Positions 1-11,373 of a stretch of DNA of 64,000 nucleotides are shown here, one piece after another. Origin of the DNA: Diphasiastrum complanatum (lineage: Eukaryota; Streptophyta; Lycopodiopsida; Lycopodiales; Lycopodiaceae); NCBI GenBank assembly GCA_029204225.1, contig CM055102.1, positions 30,539,632 through 30,603,631 of the forward strand. The letters are read 5' to 3'. The translations under genes and the position numbers were made by a program. A model generated the notes under the pieces. It saw only the letters and a program-made list of their open reading frames with translations, was not told the DNA's origin and made no database searches. Each line of letters opens with the position of its first letter. Within the stretch, counting starts at the first letter, position 1.

Positions 1-303
1 CTTAGCAACCAAGATTTCTTCCTTTGTAATGAAACAAGCATCATCACCAAACTTTACCATGTATCCTTTCTCTATCATTTGATCAACATTTAGCAAAATC
101 TTTAAAAGTGAAGGAATGTAAAGAACACCATCGAGACTTGTTTTCCTATTAGTAAAGAGACAAATAGGAATTGAGCCAATACTTTTAATCACACACTCAC
201 CACCATTGGCCATATGAATTGCTTTCTTGGCTCCACCATAAGTGACCAAAGAAGTAAAGAACTCCTTGTGACTAGTCATGTGTGTAGCTCCACTATCAAT
301 CCA
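1..303 (-). pseudogene. Copia protease / pre-integrase start of element C
   Basis: The minus strand after the TGA near 303 encodes WIDSGATH followed by a stretch resembling the region between protease and GAG-pre-integrase of the other Copia elements (KEFFTSLVTYGG). DSGA is the aspartic protease active-site motif. The rest of pol lies left of the window. Confidence 0.75.
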
Positions 304-1230
304 TCATGAATCTTTGTCACCTTCACTTGATATTGGACTTGAAGAACACATCAAAAGAGAATCACCACCACTTAGATCCTCATCATTAGTAGTAAAGTTG
401 ATTTGCTTGCTACCTTCATCTCTTTGCTTCTTCAAACATTCATTTGCAAAATGCCCTTTGATTTCACAAGAAAAGCATTTTAATTTAGACTTATCTTCCT
501 TTTTGCCAAAAAAAGAAGTCTCACTTTGATCTTGCCCTTTAGACCAATTGCATTTGTCCTTGTCCTTGAACTTGCCTTTGATGAACATAGCCTCCTCTTC
601 ATAATGAGATGTTGATGTAGATCCACCTCTTGCTTGAAGCCTATACTCCTCATTCACCAAGATCCTTGCAAATCCACAATACTTGGCAAAGTCTTTTGAT
701 TAGCAAAAATCTGAACAAGATTAGCATGATCATCCAACAAGCTATCAAGTATAACTTGAACAAGCTCCTTAATGCTTTCATCAATACATGCCAACTCATC
801 ATTGAATGCTTTAACCCTCAATACAAAAGCATGAGTACTCTCTTCCTTCTTTTGCAAACTTTGAATGATTTGTCTCTTAAGAGTAAGCACTCTTGATGTA
901 GACTTGGATTCATAAAACTTTTTCAAAGCTTCCCAAGCCTCCAAAGATGATGTGCACTTACCAACTTCTTTGAGAAGGTTGAGAAGCTCATTGGTAACAT
1001 TCATCTTAATCATGTGTAGAGCTCTTTTAGTTCTCTTGTCATACTTCACTTGATCTTGAGGTGCTTGAGGCCTCTCCACACCTGCAACAGTCTCCATCAA
1101 CTCATTCATCTCCAATAAGGACTCCACCATCACCTTCCAATAAGAACTCCATCCTCACTTTCCAAGTAAAATAGTTGTTTGAGGTAAGCCTATCATTGCT
1201 CTCCAACATAAAGCCTCCACTTGTAGCCAT
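304..1230 (-). pseudogene. Copia gag of element C (broken)
   Basis: Gag would form the cytoplasmic virus-like particle that packages the element RNA. The start is the ATG at 1230, reading MATSGGFMLESNDRLT, the typical UBN2-type gag N-terminus also seen in A. The frame is broken near 1105-1140, where a short stretch (ggagt-cttattgga) is duplicated. A second segment (1133 to 654) carries the gag core, and the last (660 to 304) carries one CCHC knuckle, CFSCEIKGHFANEC. The end runs toward the protease but a TGA lies just before the WIDSGAT motif, where family members have a tryptophan codon. Inactive in its present form. Confidence 0.85.
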
Positions 1231-1805
1231 GTTGAAGTGACCTGATCTTCTTCTTTCAACTTGTTCCAATGCACAAAGCACTCTCTTGAATGTCAACAAA
1301 TGATCTTAAGAAGAACTCACAAAGATATGGAACCTCTCAAATCTCTTCTAGCACTTCTAACTAGAAAATCAACACATAGAATAGTGAAATCTTGATCAAC
1401 CTATGATCTATCCTCAATCTAATGATTTTTGCCACTTCCTAAGATTAAAAAACATTCAAATGAAGTTCAGTAACTTCACAAACTAGAGATCCAATCAAAA
1501 TTAGGGTTTTGACAAAATCACAAAAAAATGAATATCTCAAATTCTACATGCAATTTCTAGAAACTTGATATATCATTTTGTAGCCTCCAATGAGACCTTC
1601 CTAATGCACTAAAAATTATCTAATTCAAGTATACCATTGATCAAGTATATAATCCTCTATTGAGTTTTGACATACAAAAGATCAATTCTACACATGCAAA
1701 AATGCTGATTTTTGAGTAGAAATCAATCTAGCATGTTTTAGCATTGGTATCCCCTCTAAATCCTTGCTAAAGATGGTTGATTCTTTTATAACCAGAAACA
1801 CAATA

Positions 1806-1817
1806 GCTCTGATACCA
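1806..1817 (-). promoter_or_regulatory. primer binding site (initiator tRNA-Met type) of element C
   Basis: The plus strand reads gctctgatacca, the complement of tggtatcagagc, directly next to the LTR end at 1818. This is the usual plant Copia minus-strand primer site. Confidence 0.9.
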
Positions 1818-2416
1818 TGTGAAGGATTTCAGATCATTCAAGATCCAATCCATGTCTTTGATCTTTGGTTACAAAAAGGAGCAAATCAACAATCCTGCCA
1901 ATGTAAAAAAATCAGCATCTACATACAAAATGAGATGCAAATTCTAAGAGATATTGATCAAACATGAACCAAAACATAAAATATAGTTGCTGTCTGTACA
2001 ATCACAATATCCTATTGTATTTCACACGTGTGGAACCGAAAATAGCAAAATATGAGCATTCTACACACAAGATTGCAAGATATCACCAAGATAGTGCACC
2101 AATGAGTAGTAGAACCCAAAGAGAACCATGTATGTGTCTCTCCATCATTAGTTACATCCTTTTATAGAGTGTCGAAACCCTATTTGGTCACTTGGCTTTT
2201 CTTCCAAAATTTTGGGTCTAGATTCAATGTATCCAAAGTTTAGATTTGAATCTCTCTCAAAGACTGCCAACTTTCCCACACTTTCAAAAAGTGTTTATTG
2301 AATTTATTTTAAACTAATACAGCTTCAAAAAGTTTATTTTTAAGTCTAAAATGAGTTTTGGCTTCATATTGACAAAATATGACTAAATTAGACTAAACTT
2401 GTTGAAATCTCTCACA
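1818..2416 (-). repeat. 5' LTR of element C (A-family)
   Basis: About 599 bp bounded by TG and CA on the plus strand and followed on the minus strand by a Met-type primer site. It shares long stretches with the A-family LTR, including the region around the 'cactttcaaaaagtg' segment. A CACACGTGTG palindrome lies at 2023-2032. Confidence 0.85.
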
Positions 2417-2485
2417 TCTCACATCCAATCACTCTTGTGGATCATTTTAGGATCTATTCTTGGTTCAATTTTGCAGATTTTCACA

Positions 2486-2497
2486 TGGTATCAGAGC
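2486..2497 (+). promoter_or_regulatory. primer binding site of element D
   Basis: tggtatcagagc, following a CA-ending LTR tail. Same Met-type primer site as the other Copia elements here. Confidence 0.85.
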
Positions 2498-2549
2498 CAA
2501 GTACAAGAAGATTTATTGAGATTTGATGGGGTTGATCCAAAACTAAGCC

Positions 2550-2910
2550 CAAACTAGCAAGTTTTTGGAAACTAGTTAATTTTGATGTGGCGAGTTGGAT
2601 TGGATAGATATACTCAACATTTTTGCATCAAACTTGGTCGTGGGCTGCAGGGGTACTATTCACATGTGTGAGGACGTACAATGCCAATTTTGGAGCAGTA
2701 TGTTACAATTTGATGCTCATACACCCAAATTAGCAAGTGTGTGGAAACTAGCTAATCTTGAGGTAGAGAGTTTGAATGGATTGATAGATTCAATATTTTT
2801 GTACAAAGACTTGTTGTAGGCTGTAGGTGTACTTTTCATATGTGGGGGGCCGTACAGATCCAGTTTTGGTTGATAAAATTTAAATTGATGTATAATTTGA
2901 CTCATTCACC
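2550..2910 (+). repeat. two tandem copies of a ~176-bp unit in the leader of D
   Basis: The phrase tggaaactag recurs at 2566 and 2742, a spacing of 176 bp. The copies share cccaaa-tagcaag, a CACATGTGTG-like or CATATGTGGG site and a tail ending ttttgg, with many substitutions between them. Non-coding. Confidence 0.75.
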
Positions 2911-3839
2911 CAAATTTAGTGATTTTTAGTGCATATTCAAGCTTTTTTTTTTTTTTTTATAGAGATTCTATTCCTATGATTTGTTCTTAGATTAGATCAT
3001 CCAAATAATTAATTTGAAGCTTGATTTAGGTGCATTAAATGTGATTCTCCGGTTTTTTGAGTGTATGTTGAGGTTGAGAGAGAAAGGAGTGATATGCAAG
3101 GTGAAAGATTGAAATCCATTGTACCATCACTCTAGATTTGTTCAAGAGTGATAGGTCAAGTTTAGAAGCATCAATTTGCTAGAAAACATTCTTGGATCTG
3201 TCCTCCAAGTGAAACCTTTGAGAGTTTCTAGTGCATATATAGCATCTATGCAAATCTTTTGTAAAATTTGACATAGATTGGCTTCAATTGAGAGTTTTAG
3301 AAAAGAGATTGAGATCCAAGTCACATTATTAAACCCTACTCAATGTGTTTTTGTTAGGCTTGAAAAGAGTCATTGAGGTGTGTATGGCAAATGTGTAGAG
3401 AGAGATCCAATTTTCTAAGAGTTCCTTCCTTTGTAGAGGGCAAGACTAGAAGCTCATTTTCTGTTGGTATTGGTAGAGAGTTTGTCTTCTCCTAGGCGAT
3501 CAAATCTTTCTAAGTGGCATTAGTTCTTTGAAGCACAATATCTTAGTGAGAAGAATCATAACTTTTGATTTTGAATTTCATTCCAATTCGTAAGAGGTAG
3601 AGTCATTGGTGGAATCAAATAGGGATGAATGAATTCAATTTATTGAGCAAAAATTGACATAGGATGTATGAAACTCAAATTAGTTTTATTCAACTTTCTT
3701 TGTGAGAGAGTGAGGGTCAAGTTGTGATCCCATTGGATGTCTAGAACAAGGAGGAGTCCATATTTGGGTGATCATGCATGGTTGAGATCTTTGTGAATCT
3801 CTAGATGTCTAATTTTAGCTTGATGAAAAATTCTTGACA

Positions 3840-4130
3840 TAGATTGTTATCAAACTATTTCAAATCCATTCCAAATCTCAAGAGTGAGATTCTTTTGGGA
3901 AAGAGAGATTCCAAAAAGGGTGATTGGATCTTAATTTTATGTGTTTGAATCAAATGTACATGTCAAGTTTGAGTGATCTAGAGTAGATCCTATGTTTTGT
4001 GAAAATTGGTGGTATAGTTTGTTGTCAAATCAAATCAAATTCATTCTAAATCTCAAGAGTGAGATTATTTGGGTCAAGAGTGAGTCCAAAAGAAGTGATT
4101 AAGTTTGATTTTCATGTGTTTTGAAACAAA
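3840..4130 (+). repeat. second ~175-bp repeated segment in the leader of D
   Basis: aaatctcaagagtgagatt occurs at 3873 and 4048, 175 bp apart, with similar flanks. A weaker related stretch lies near 3570. The remainder of 2911-4415 holds no gene that I can recognise. Confidence 0.6.
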
Positions 4131-4415
4131 ACCCATCTTTTGTTCAAGAATCTCAAGTGTTGAGAGAACTAGTCAAGTGAAAATGAAAATCTTGGTGTCA
4201 AATCTTTTCATGTTCATTTCAACTCTAAAAAAAAAGAGTCATTGGTATTTGTTGAGTCAAATAGGAGTTTGGATCTGATTTCTTTTTTGATTTGATTCAA
4301 AGATTTTGTGCTTTTGTCTTAGTGATCAAAGCAAAGTTTCCAAGTGACTAGTCATTAGTGTGAAGATTGATTCTTAGGTTTGTGAGCTAGATCTTTTGTA
4401 GATCCTTCTAGATTA

Positions 4416-4967
4416 TTGAATATGTTCAAATATAGTCTCTTGAGAGTCACAAATTACATTTGTAGAATCATATCACAAGGTTTATTTCTTATCATGGCAT
4501 CAATAGGTGGCATCCTATTGGAGGTAAGTAAGGATCCCAAATGCAACCTTTGTGGCAAGGGAGGATATTTTTTTTCAAGATGCTACAAAAAGAAGACCAA
4601 TCCATCCAAGGAAAACCAAAGAAAGCGGGCCGAGGTGAAGGATGAAGCTTCAAGTTCGAAATGCAAATACAAGAAGGCCAAATCCAAGAAAAGGTGTTTC
4701 ATTTGTGGAAAGGTGAAAGAGACTTGGAGTCTCACAAGGACTTGCAAGATTTTTCTTCAAGCGTCAATCACAATACATGTCAAATCTTTGGAAATTTTTC
4801 ATTTGGAAGTACATTGTTTGGTTCAAGATGCAAAAATAGATGTCACTTTCATGAAAGCAACTTGGATTTATTTCATGTCCTTGGAAAGTATTTTGCTTGG
4901 AACTTTAGCTAAGTTCAAACTTATTGTTATGATCCTAGAGAAATTAATCAAGAATGAGGAGCAATGA
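4416..4967 (+). pseudogene. gag remnant of element D with two zinc knuckles
   Basis: A 183-codon open frame. From residue 27 it reads MASIGGILLE, like the gag N-terminus of elements A and C, but the gag core is missing and the frame jumps to a knuckle-like CNLCGKGGYFFSRC, in which the histidine of the CCHC pattern is tyrosine. A lysine-rich linker and a second partial knuckle (CFICGK) follow. The C-terminal third resembles no family I know. Best read as an internally deleted gag. Confidence 0.55.
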
Positions 4968-4979
4968 CAAAATGGAAAT

Positions 4980-5650
4980 AGTTTCATTTATGCTCTCTTG
5001 TCAACTTATGAAGAACTATTTTGCTTTGAAGACATTTTTGTATCTCAAAGGTGGATTAAGGCAATACTAGTTGAGTGTGATGCTTTAAAAGATAGCAAAT
5101 CATGTTTCCTTGTAAACTTACATCAGATATGAAGTCAAGGAATTGGAAATGTCTTCATAATGTAGGTTCTTTTGGTTTCAATAAGATTATGAATGATATG
5201 TTTATTCATAAAGATGAAAATTGTAAGTTTTCAATTTTAAAGGCAAGATGTAAGCTTCTTATGAGAAAAAGTGAAGCATCCAAAGTGGACACTTATATCC
5301 ATAAGCAAGTAGTTAGCCTTATTGAGATGAAATTTGTTTTTGATTTCAATATTAGAAAAATCATGCCAAGTTTTGGTGATTTTTGGACATATGTTTATAG
5401 CATAAGTAATCTTGATAATCATAGAAAGTGCATATTGTATGGTCATGCTTGTTGTGATCATTATGAGACATGGAGGTCTCGGATTTCCATCAAGAAGGAG
5501 TATCATGAAGAGAATCTTAAAGAGTCATCTCAAGGTTCAAGTGTGCCAAGGATGGAGGAGAAGAGTCCTTCTCAAGGTTAAAGTGTGCCAAGGATTGAGG
5601 AGGAGAGACCTTCTCAAGTTATGATTCCAAAAAGAAACTCAAGAAACATG
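4980..5650 (+). pseudogene. scrambled Copia pol fragment of element D
   Basis: Around 5055-5125 the translation RWIKAILVECDALKD resembles the start of Copia reverse transcriptase (W..AM..E.DAL). Around 5130-5215 SRNWKCLHNVGSFGF resembles the SRSW....SFGF stretch downstream of the LKQAP motif. What lies between is lost. The open frame 5102-5581 continues into sequence I do not recognise and ends in a tandemly repeated SVPR.EE..PSQ motif that continues past a stop. No catalytic YVDD is visible. Confidence 0.45.
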
Positions 5651-6175
5651 GTTGAGCCCATGTGGCTCACATTTCAAGGGAAAGAGGAGCATATCTCATG
5701 TGATATACCCGTCATACTTAGTTCTCTTATGTCATCTGATGAATCTTCAAGGTTTGCTCAATGACGCTGGTGTTCCAAACCTTTTACTTTTTATTTTTTT
5801 TATAAAGATGGAGAAGAAGAAGAAGAGGAAGAAGAGAAAAGAATCGGTTAATGTTAGATTAATATGGATGAGAATAGAGACAGAAATGGATTTATCTAAC
5901 ATAGATGGAGATAGAAAATGGAATAGAGATGGGACATAAGAGTGATGGATGGTTGGTAACTGATATGGCGATCACTCACCAAAGAGACTTGTGCTAATAA
6001 TTTGTTTTTTCACGATCTTCTCCTTTTTTTTTTTACGATTTTTTTAAGGTTTTTTTTAGGGTCTTTTCTCTTCTTTTTGTTATTTTTTATTTTTTATTTA
6101 TTTATTTTTACGGTCTTTTTTTTTCTTTTTTTTTAAAGGGCTTCGCCCTTTTCTTTTACGTTTTTTTTTTTAAGA
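5651..6175. other. T-rich low-complexity stretch, no gene seen
   Basis: Poly-T and T-rich runs separated by short unique sequence. I see no coding signal. It may be the ruined 3' end of element D or an intergenic spacer. Confidence 0.5.
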
Positions 6176-6455
6176 GAATAGAACCGTCGCAGTCGTGGGA
6201 GGAGGCTATTTGAAAGATAGAGTCACTCACCAACGAGGCTTAGGTACTTTTCCGATGTTTTTTTTTTCTCAAGGGAATAGAATCGTCGCAGTCGTGGGAG
6301 GAGGCTATATGAAAGACAGAGTCACTCACCAGCGAGGCTTAGGTTCTTTTCTAATTTTTAGTTTAAAAGGGAATAGAACCGTCGCAGTCGTGGGAGGAGG
6401 CTATCTGAAAGATAGTCGCTCACCAGCGAGGCTTAGGTTCTTTTCCAATTTTTTT
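6176..6455 (+). repeat. three tandem copies of a ~97-bp minisatellite
   Basis: gaatagaaccgtcgcagtcg and close variants begin at 6176, 6275 and 6371, giving spacings of 99 and 96 bp. Each copy continues with tgggaggaggcta and a cactcacca-cgaggctta segment and ends in a variable T-rich tail. The periods are multiples of three, so one frame reads through as a repeated VVGGGY-KDRVTHQRG peptide, but nothing else suggests coding. Confidence 0.85.
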
Positions 6456-6656
6456 AATTCTTATTTTATTTTTTTCATACAAGCAAAAATAAATCACAAA
6501 AAAGGGCAAAATCTCAAAAAAACGGCAAAACTAACACAAAATCACACTAATCTAACCCCAAAAATTCCGATTTTTTTGTGTGAAAAAAGAATAGTGAGAG
6601 AGAAGAAAAAAGAGAGAGGGAGAGGAGGGAGAATAGAGAGAGAGAGAGTAGAGAAA

Positions 6657-6658
<2 letters not shown>

Positions 6659-6701
<43 letters not shown>
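6659..6701 (+). repeat. (GA)n microsatellite
   Basis: About 43 bp of uninterrupted GA, preceded from about 6595 by imperfect GA. Confidence 0.95.
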
Positions 6702-6702
<1 letters not shown>

Positions 6703-6703
<1 letters not shown>

Positions 6704-6816
6704 ATGCGGCAAAGCGAGTGTGTGGTGCTCTCCAACAACGGCGCCACTGTTGTGTCATGAATGTAGTATAGAGGTTCGTCGCTGGGAGCGGCAACCTCGC
6801 TTTCACCTGCATAGCA

Positions 6817-6893
<77 letters not shown>

Positions 6894-6995
6894 TGAGTAT
6901 GTGGCGCTCCCCAACAACGACGCCATTGTTGTGTCGTCAATATAGTATAGAGGTTCATTGCTGGGAGCGGCAACCTCGCTTTCACTTGCATATCA

Positions 6996-7000
<5 letters not shown>
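6703..7000 (+). repeat. two copies of a ~178-bp unit carrying a GA tract
   Basis: gtgtggtgctctccaac at about 6718 and its variant at about 6896 start two related segments. Each contains an aacaacg-cgcca stretch and gctgggagcggcaacctcgc, and each ends in a long (GA)n. A third, diverged copy of the middle part lies at 12516-12567. Confidence 0.75.
6818..6890 (+). repeat. (GA)n microsatellite
   Basis: About 73 bp of perfect GA at the end of the first 178-bp unit. Confidence 0.95.

Positions 7001-7068
<68 letters not shown>
6998..7068 (+). repeat. (GA)n microsatellite
   Basis: About 71 bp of perfect GA at the end of the second 178-bp unit. Confidence 0.95.
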
Positions 7069-7069
<1 letters not shown>

Positions 7070-7163
7070 AAAGTTCCAAGTAGCGAAATGTTTGGGAGGC
7101 CCGAGCACCTTCCTCAAACAATTCGGTCGCTACTTAGAGAGAGGAGAGAAGAGAGAGAGGTAA

Positions 7164-7222
7164 TGCCTAGGTTGAGAAAGGCCTTGGGGGCTCGAGCACC
7201 TACCCAAAGCTATTCTATCCCA

Positions 7223-7291
<69 letters not shown>

Positions 7292-7770
7292 CTAGGTTGA
7301 GAAAGGCCTTGGGGGCTCGAGCGTCTACCCAAAGTTATTCTATCCCAACGTAGGGAGAGAGAGAGAAAGAGAGAGAGAGAAATGGAAAGAGTGAGAGAGA
7401 TGAAGATGGAAAATCCAAGAGAGTTTTATTAAGAAAAGATGGAAGATGATATAATACAAAGGAAATGCCTCCCTCTTCTAGATTTTAGAGGTGAGCCTCC
7501 TTCACTCTCACTGGCCATTTCATTGGGGCAAGGATTCTAATCCAAGCCTTTAAAATAAACACAACTTAAAATCTAATGGAACTAAGAAAGCACGAGGGCA
7601 CTCACATGATTCATGTGAGTTCTAAGTTGGGCCCTTTTAGCTTCATTATTTGCAACTTGACTTTGGGCCTCTAATGTCATTTTAGAGTTTTAAGCCCGTC
7701 TCTTATTTCTAGGAATTATAACTTGCTACTTGTGCTCATTGGGTTGGGCCTAGTTAGCCATCAAACATAA
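7164..7770 (-). repeat. dispersed LTR-like block S, copy 1
   Basis: Contains two copies of cctaggttgagaaaggcc (7166 and 7291) around a GA tract, then about 380 bp that match 12760-13090 closely and 15391-15610 in the opposite orientation. On the minus strand it has cttaataaaactctc and TATA-like stretches, as expected of an LTR. No internal region was identified, so LTR identity is inferred. Confidence 0.65.
7227..7288 (+). repeat. (GA)n microsatellite in block S copy 1
   Basis: About 62 bp of GA between two copies of a 60-bp unique segment. Confidence 0.95.
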
Positions 7771-7943
7771 ACACAAGTCATGAATAAATCATAGTAATGT
7801 CAATTGCTACAGAACAGTGGACTGCCATCCGTTGAGAGAGAGAGAGAGAGACCTGATGCTCCAAAGTTAGCCATCAAACATAAACACAAATCATGAACAA
7901 ATCATAGTGATGTCAATTGCTATAGAACGGTGGACTGCCATCC

Positions 7944-8021
<78 letters not shown>
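7754..8021 (+). repeat. 113-bp tandem duplication ending in GA tracts
   Basis: ttagccatcaaacataaac starts at 7754 and 7867. Both copies end at ccgttgagagag. The GA tail is about 22 bp in the first copy and about 76 bp (7946-8021) in the second. Confidence 0.9.
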
Positions 8022-8024
<3 letters not shown>

Positions 8025-8352
8025 CAATGCGAGAGAAAGTGATATTCTTTATGCTTTGGCATTAACCAACTAATAGAATTTTGTGCTTGGGAATCAGTAA
8101 GCTTCAAGTAGTCATCGTGTTTTTGAAATCTAAATATACAATAACTTAGAATCAAATCATACTTGCTGTGAAAGACGGTGAACCGTGAGATATAAGTGAG
8201 AAAAGTATATTTCATATTTTCTATCTTCCATGTCATCAATCCGTTTTCTAACTTTGATTTAGTTTATGAATCTATCTTGGATTGATGACATGGTAAGTCT
8301 CTATATATAAGTTTTTAGACTGTAGTAGCTGTCTCTGAATCTTTCTCAACTA

Positions 8353-8678
<326 letters not shown>

Positions 8679-9186
8679 TCGTTGTGATGGAAAAAATCTG
8701 ATTCTTGAATTCTTATTGGGCCACACGTCCCCTAAAACGTATTTGAAGTGCATTTAAAATATTATGAAGTGTGGTTGAAAGTCACGTGGCTCTAAAAATT
8801 TCTAGAAAGATAATGAAGTCTCTAGAAAGAGCAAAACATAGAAGAAAAGAGATTGAGAAAATGAGAGAGATTGATCGGACGGAGAGCGGGAGGAGTGAGA
8901 TTGATAGTGAGAGCCGTAGATGCTGCTTGCTGCTAGAAGATGATGACATGTAATCGGGAAAGAGAGGAGGAGGATGGCTGATGAGAGAGAGAGAGCATGA
9001 GCGGGGAGTGATTGATCGTTGATAGAGAGAGAGAGAGAGGTGGGTGGAGATGTTGCACGAAACTAGGACGAGAATAGCTGATCGAAAGGAGAGACAGAGA
9101 GAGGGCGGAGGTGTTGCGTGATGCTAGGAGGAGGATGAGAATGGCCGATGAGAGGGACGGAGAGATGTGAGAGAGAGGAGCGATAC

Positions 9187-9305
<119 letters not shown>

Positions 9306-9307
9306 TT

Positions 9308-9418
9308 CTTAGGGTTAGGGTTACATTTTTAGGATTCTTGGGAGTGAAAATAACGATAATGTGAGGTGTTGGTGTTGGTGTTGGAGAGTTTGCAGATCCC
9401 AAGACAACCCTAACCCTA
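9308..9418. repeat. inverted pair of short telomere-like motifs
   Basis: ttagggttagggtta at 9309-9323 and ccctaaccctag at 9407-9418 face each other about 85 bp apart. Each has only about two units, so this is not a telomere array. Confidence 0.6.
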
Positions 9419-9419
9419 G

Positions 9420-10147
9420 TTAATAAGTGAGAGAAATTTGGCACCCTGTGTGTATAAGTCCAACCCGATGATCACACAGTTATTTGATTGATTAGTTAAA
9501 AGTTAATAAAAGGACTTTAGGCCTTTTTGCGAGACTTTTAATGTCGCAGGGCCTAAATGTCAAGTTAGTGAATAAAATTGGGTTTCCCTCCAACTTTGAT
9601 GGTTCCCACACTTTTTTAAATCTGAATAAAAAGAGAGACAAGACTGGACCAATAGGATTCAGAGGCCAGGGTTCTCCTCTCTACTATAAGAAGGGACCAA
9701 CTCGAGTTTTTCCGGATGTTTATTTTCTCATTTCAATAAAGCAGATTGGTTCTCTTCAGAAATGGATTGATGAATGTCCTTGCTCTTTATCACTTTTCCT
9801 CCATCTCTCATGCTTATTTGGATTTTGCTAGTTGTTGGATCTGAATGTTATTGGGATTTTATATTATTATACTTTTTATGAGAGAGAAAGAGAGAGAGAG
9901 AAAGAGTAAGCTATCTCTGTTGTGGATGTGTAGTGGTGAGGGATTGTAAGTGTTAAGGGATGTGTAGTGTTAAAGAGTAGGGTTAATGGATGTAGAGATA
10001 GATGTGAATCCTCCATTCATGTTGAAATCTGAACTAAACTATCGCTCTCATGGGAACGAACTTACGCGTGACAACTAACTCCGTCTCCTTGATACTAGAT
10101 TGACTAGATCTTGGATTCAGGTTAGCCCAGGAAAGAAACCCACTACA
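9420..10147 (+). repeat. probable 5' LTR of element H
   Basis: It lies directly upstream of the primer site and ends ctaca. No second copy exists in the window to fix its borders, so the start is a guess. Confidence 0.4.
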
Positions 10148-10151
10148 ATTT

Positions 10152-10169
10152 TGGCACCGTTGTCGGGGA
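10152..10169 (+). promoter_or_regulatory. primer binding site (tRNA-Asp type) of element H
   Basis: tggcaccgttgtcgggga differs by two bases from the tggcgccgttgccgggga form I associate with Athila/Tat elements. Confidence 0.75.
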
Positions 10170-11373
10170 GCTACGCCAATTTTTCAGTTTGCAGCATGAT
10201 TGTTGGATGGTTAGCTTGCATTAGGATCTTGTCGTGGCATGAATTGTGTTAGATCTGCATTTTAGGGTTAGTTCGGAATTGATTTTGCTTGATTTGAGTG
10301 GATTGGCTTGTTTGAAATCTAATCTGATTTATAAACAGGAAAAGCTATTCAGATCACCAATCTTAAGATCCATTTGAATCTGAGATATCAGAGAAAATAA
10401 CAAAAATTGGTCAAATCTGTCAGATTGGTCAAAAAAGAGACAAAAAGCGTCATCAGAGCTGATAAATTTTTACCCTCTTTCAAGAAACCTTTGTCGAGTT
10501 GCAGACACCTTCGGTTTTCTTTACAGAACCTTCAGTTTGAAGGGCGAAGATTAATTCCCAGTAGATTTTCAGAAATATCAGAAAAACCTTCAAAAAACAC
10601 CAAAAAATCGTCAAAACCCTAAAAATACAGAAAAAGAACCTTCGCCCGATTCACTATGCTTAGGTGTGATTCAGATCTATCTACTGCCAGGTCGGCGAAG
10701 AATAATACCAAAAATAGAAAGGTTTTCAGAGGATCAGTTGTCATATTGTCATATTTTTGTCAAAAACTCACGTTTTTACAAAAATACCAGTATCACTCTT
10801 GAACCAGAACCGTCGCTAAGATTCCAGAACATTCTATTTATAGTAGAATTCTATTTTTGAGTTCGACGAAGATTCTTCTTGATCAGATCATAGAAATTCT
10901 TGAATTTCACCCTCGTCAGATTCCAAAAATTATAATTTCTTGTGTCAGAAACCTTCGTCTGATTTTCCATAGCTGTATCTGTGTCAGATCTTTCACCTTA
11001 GAGGTTGGCGAAGGTTATTTTCCTAGAAATTGCCAGAAAAGTGTTCAGAGAGTTTTTTTTTTCTCCAAAATAGCACTGATGAACCTTCGCCGAGACAACC
11101 TTCGCCTAGTGAACCTTCGCCAGTCCTATTTTTAGTTTCTGATTTTCTAGATCAAGTCTCTGTCAAAATTTAGATCAAATCTGATATGTTCTGATTTGGA
11201 TTCTGAGAGATTTATCATTTTGAGAAGTATCGAATGATCGAATTTCGAAAAGTTTTTCATCATATAGAATCAGATTCTTGAAAAGTGAAATAGATCCAGT
11301 AGATCTAATCTGAGAAAGTTTTTTGAAAAATCTAGATCCAATCTCATTATTTATTTGATCTAAATTTGTGAAG
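10170..11373 (+). other. untranslated leader of element H
   Basis: No coding frame was identified. The sequence accttcgcc recurs several times between 10540 and 11130, giving a mildly repetitive leader. Confidence 0.5.

Larger units (their letters stand above)
1..2416 (-). mobile_element. Ty1/copia element C, 5' part (LTR, PBS, gag, start of pol)
   Basis: Read on the minus strand, the order is LTR (2416 to 1818), primer site (1817 to 1806), gag (about 1230 to 304) and protease/pre-integrase (303 to 1); the rest of the element lies outside the window to the left. The LTR begins TGTGAAAG-like and ends in CA, and is the same family as the LTRs of element A (22878-23528, 33689-34338) and N (37338-37991). 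It abuts the end of another, plus-strand LTR at 2417, so C appears to be inserted into the LTR of element D. The order of parts is clear; the left end cannot be seen. Confidence 0.85.
2417..5650 (+). mobile_element. degenerate Copia-like element D
   Basis: The parts seen are an LTR tail (2417-2485, ending ttttcaca), a Met-type primer site (2486-2497), a long non-coding leader with about 175-bp repeats, a gag remnant with zinc knuckles and a scrambled piece of pol. No 3' LTR is recognised before the T-rich tract at 5.7 kb. The upstream part of its LTR was presumably displaced by element C and lies outside the window. Confidence 0.6.

Noticed and set aside
278-529. Open frame on the plus strand opposite the gag of element C
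   Set aside because: Antisense shadow of the minus-strand gag with its zinc knuckle.
4416-4967. Zinc-knuckle frame as a pararetrovirus coat protein
   Set aside because: It is preceded by an LTR tail and primer site and starts with a Copia gag-like MASIGGILLE. No movement protein or coat-like core is seen.
6195-7300. Long open frames made of RE, ER, LS or SL dipeptide repeats
   Set aside because: They come from (GA)n tracts, which have no stop in any frame. The flanking codons show no family resemblance.
9308-9418. Interstitial telomere array
   Set aside because: Only about two units on each side.
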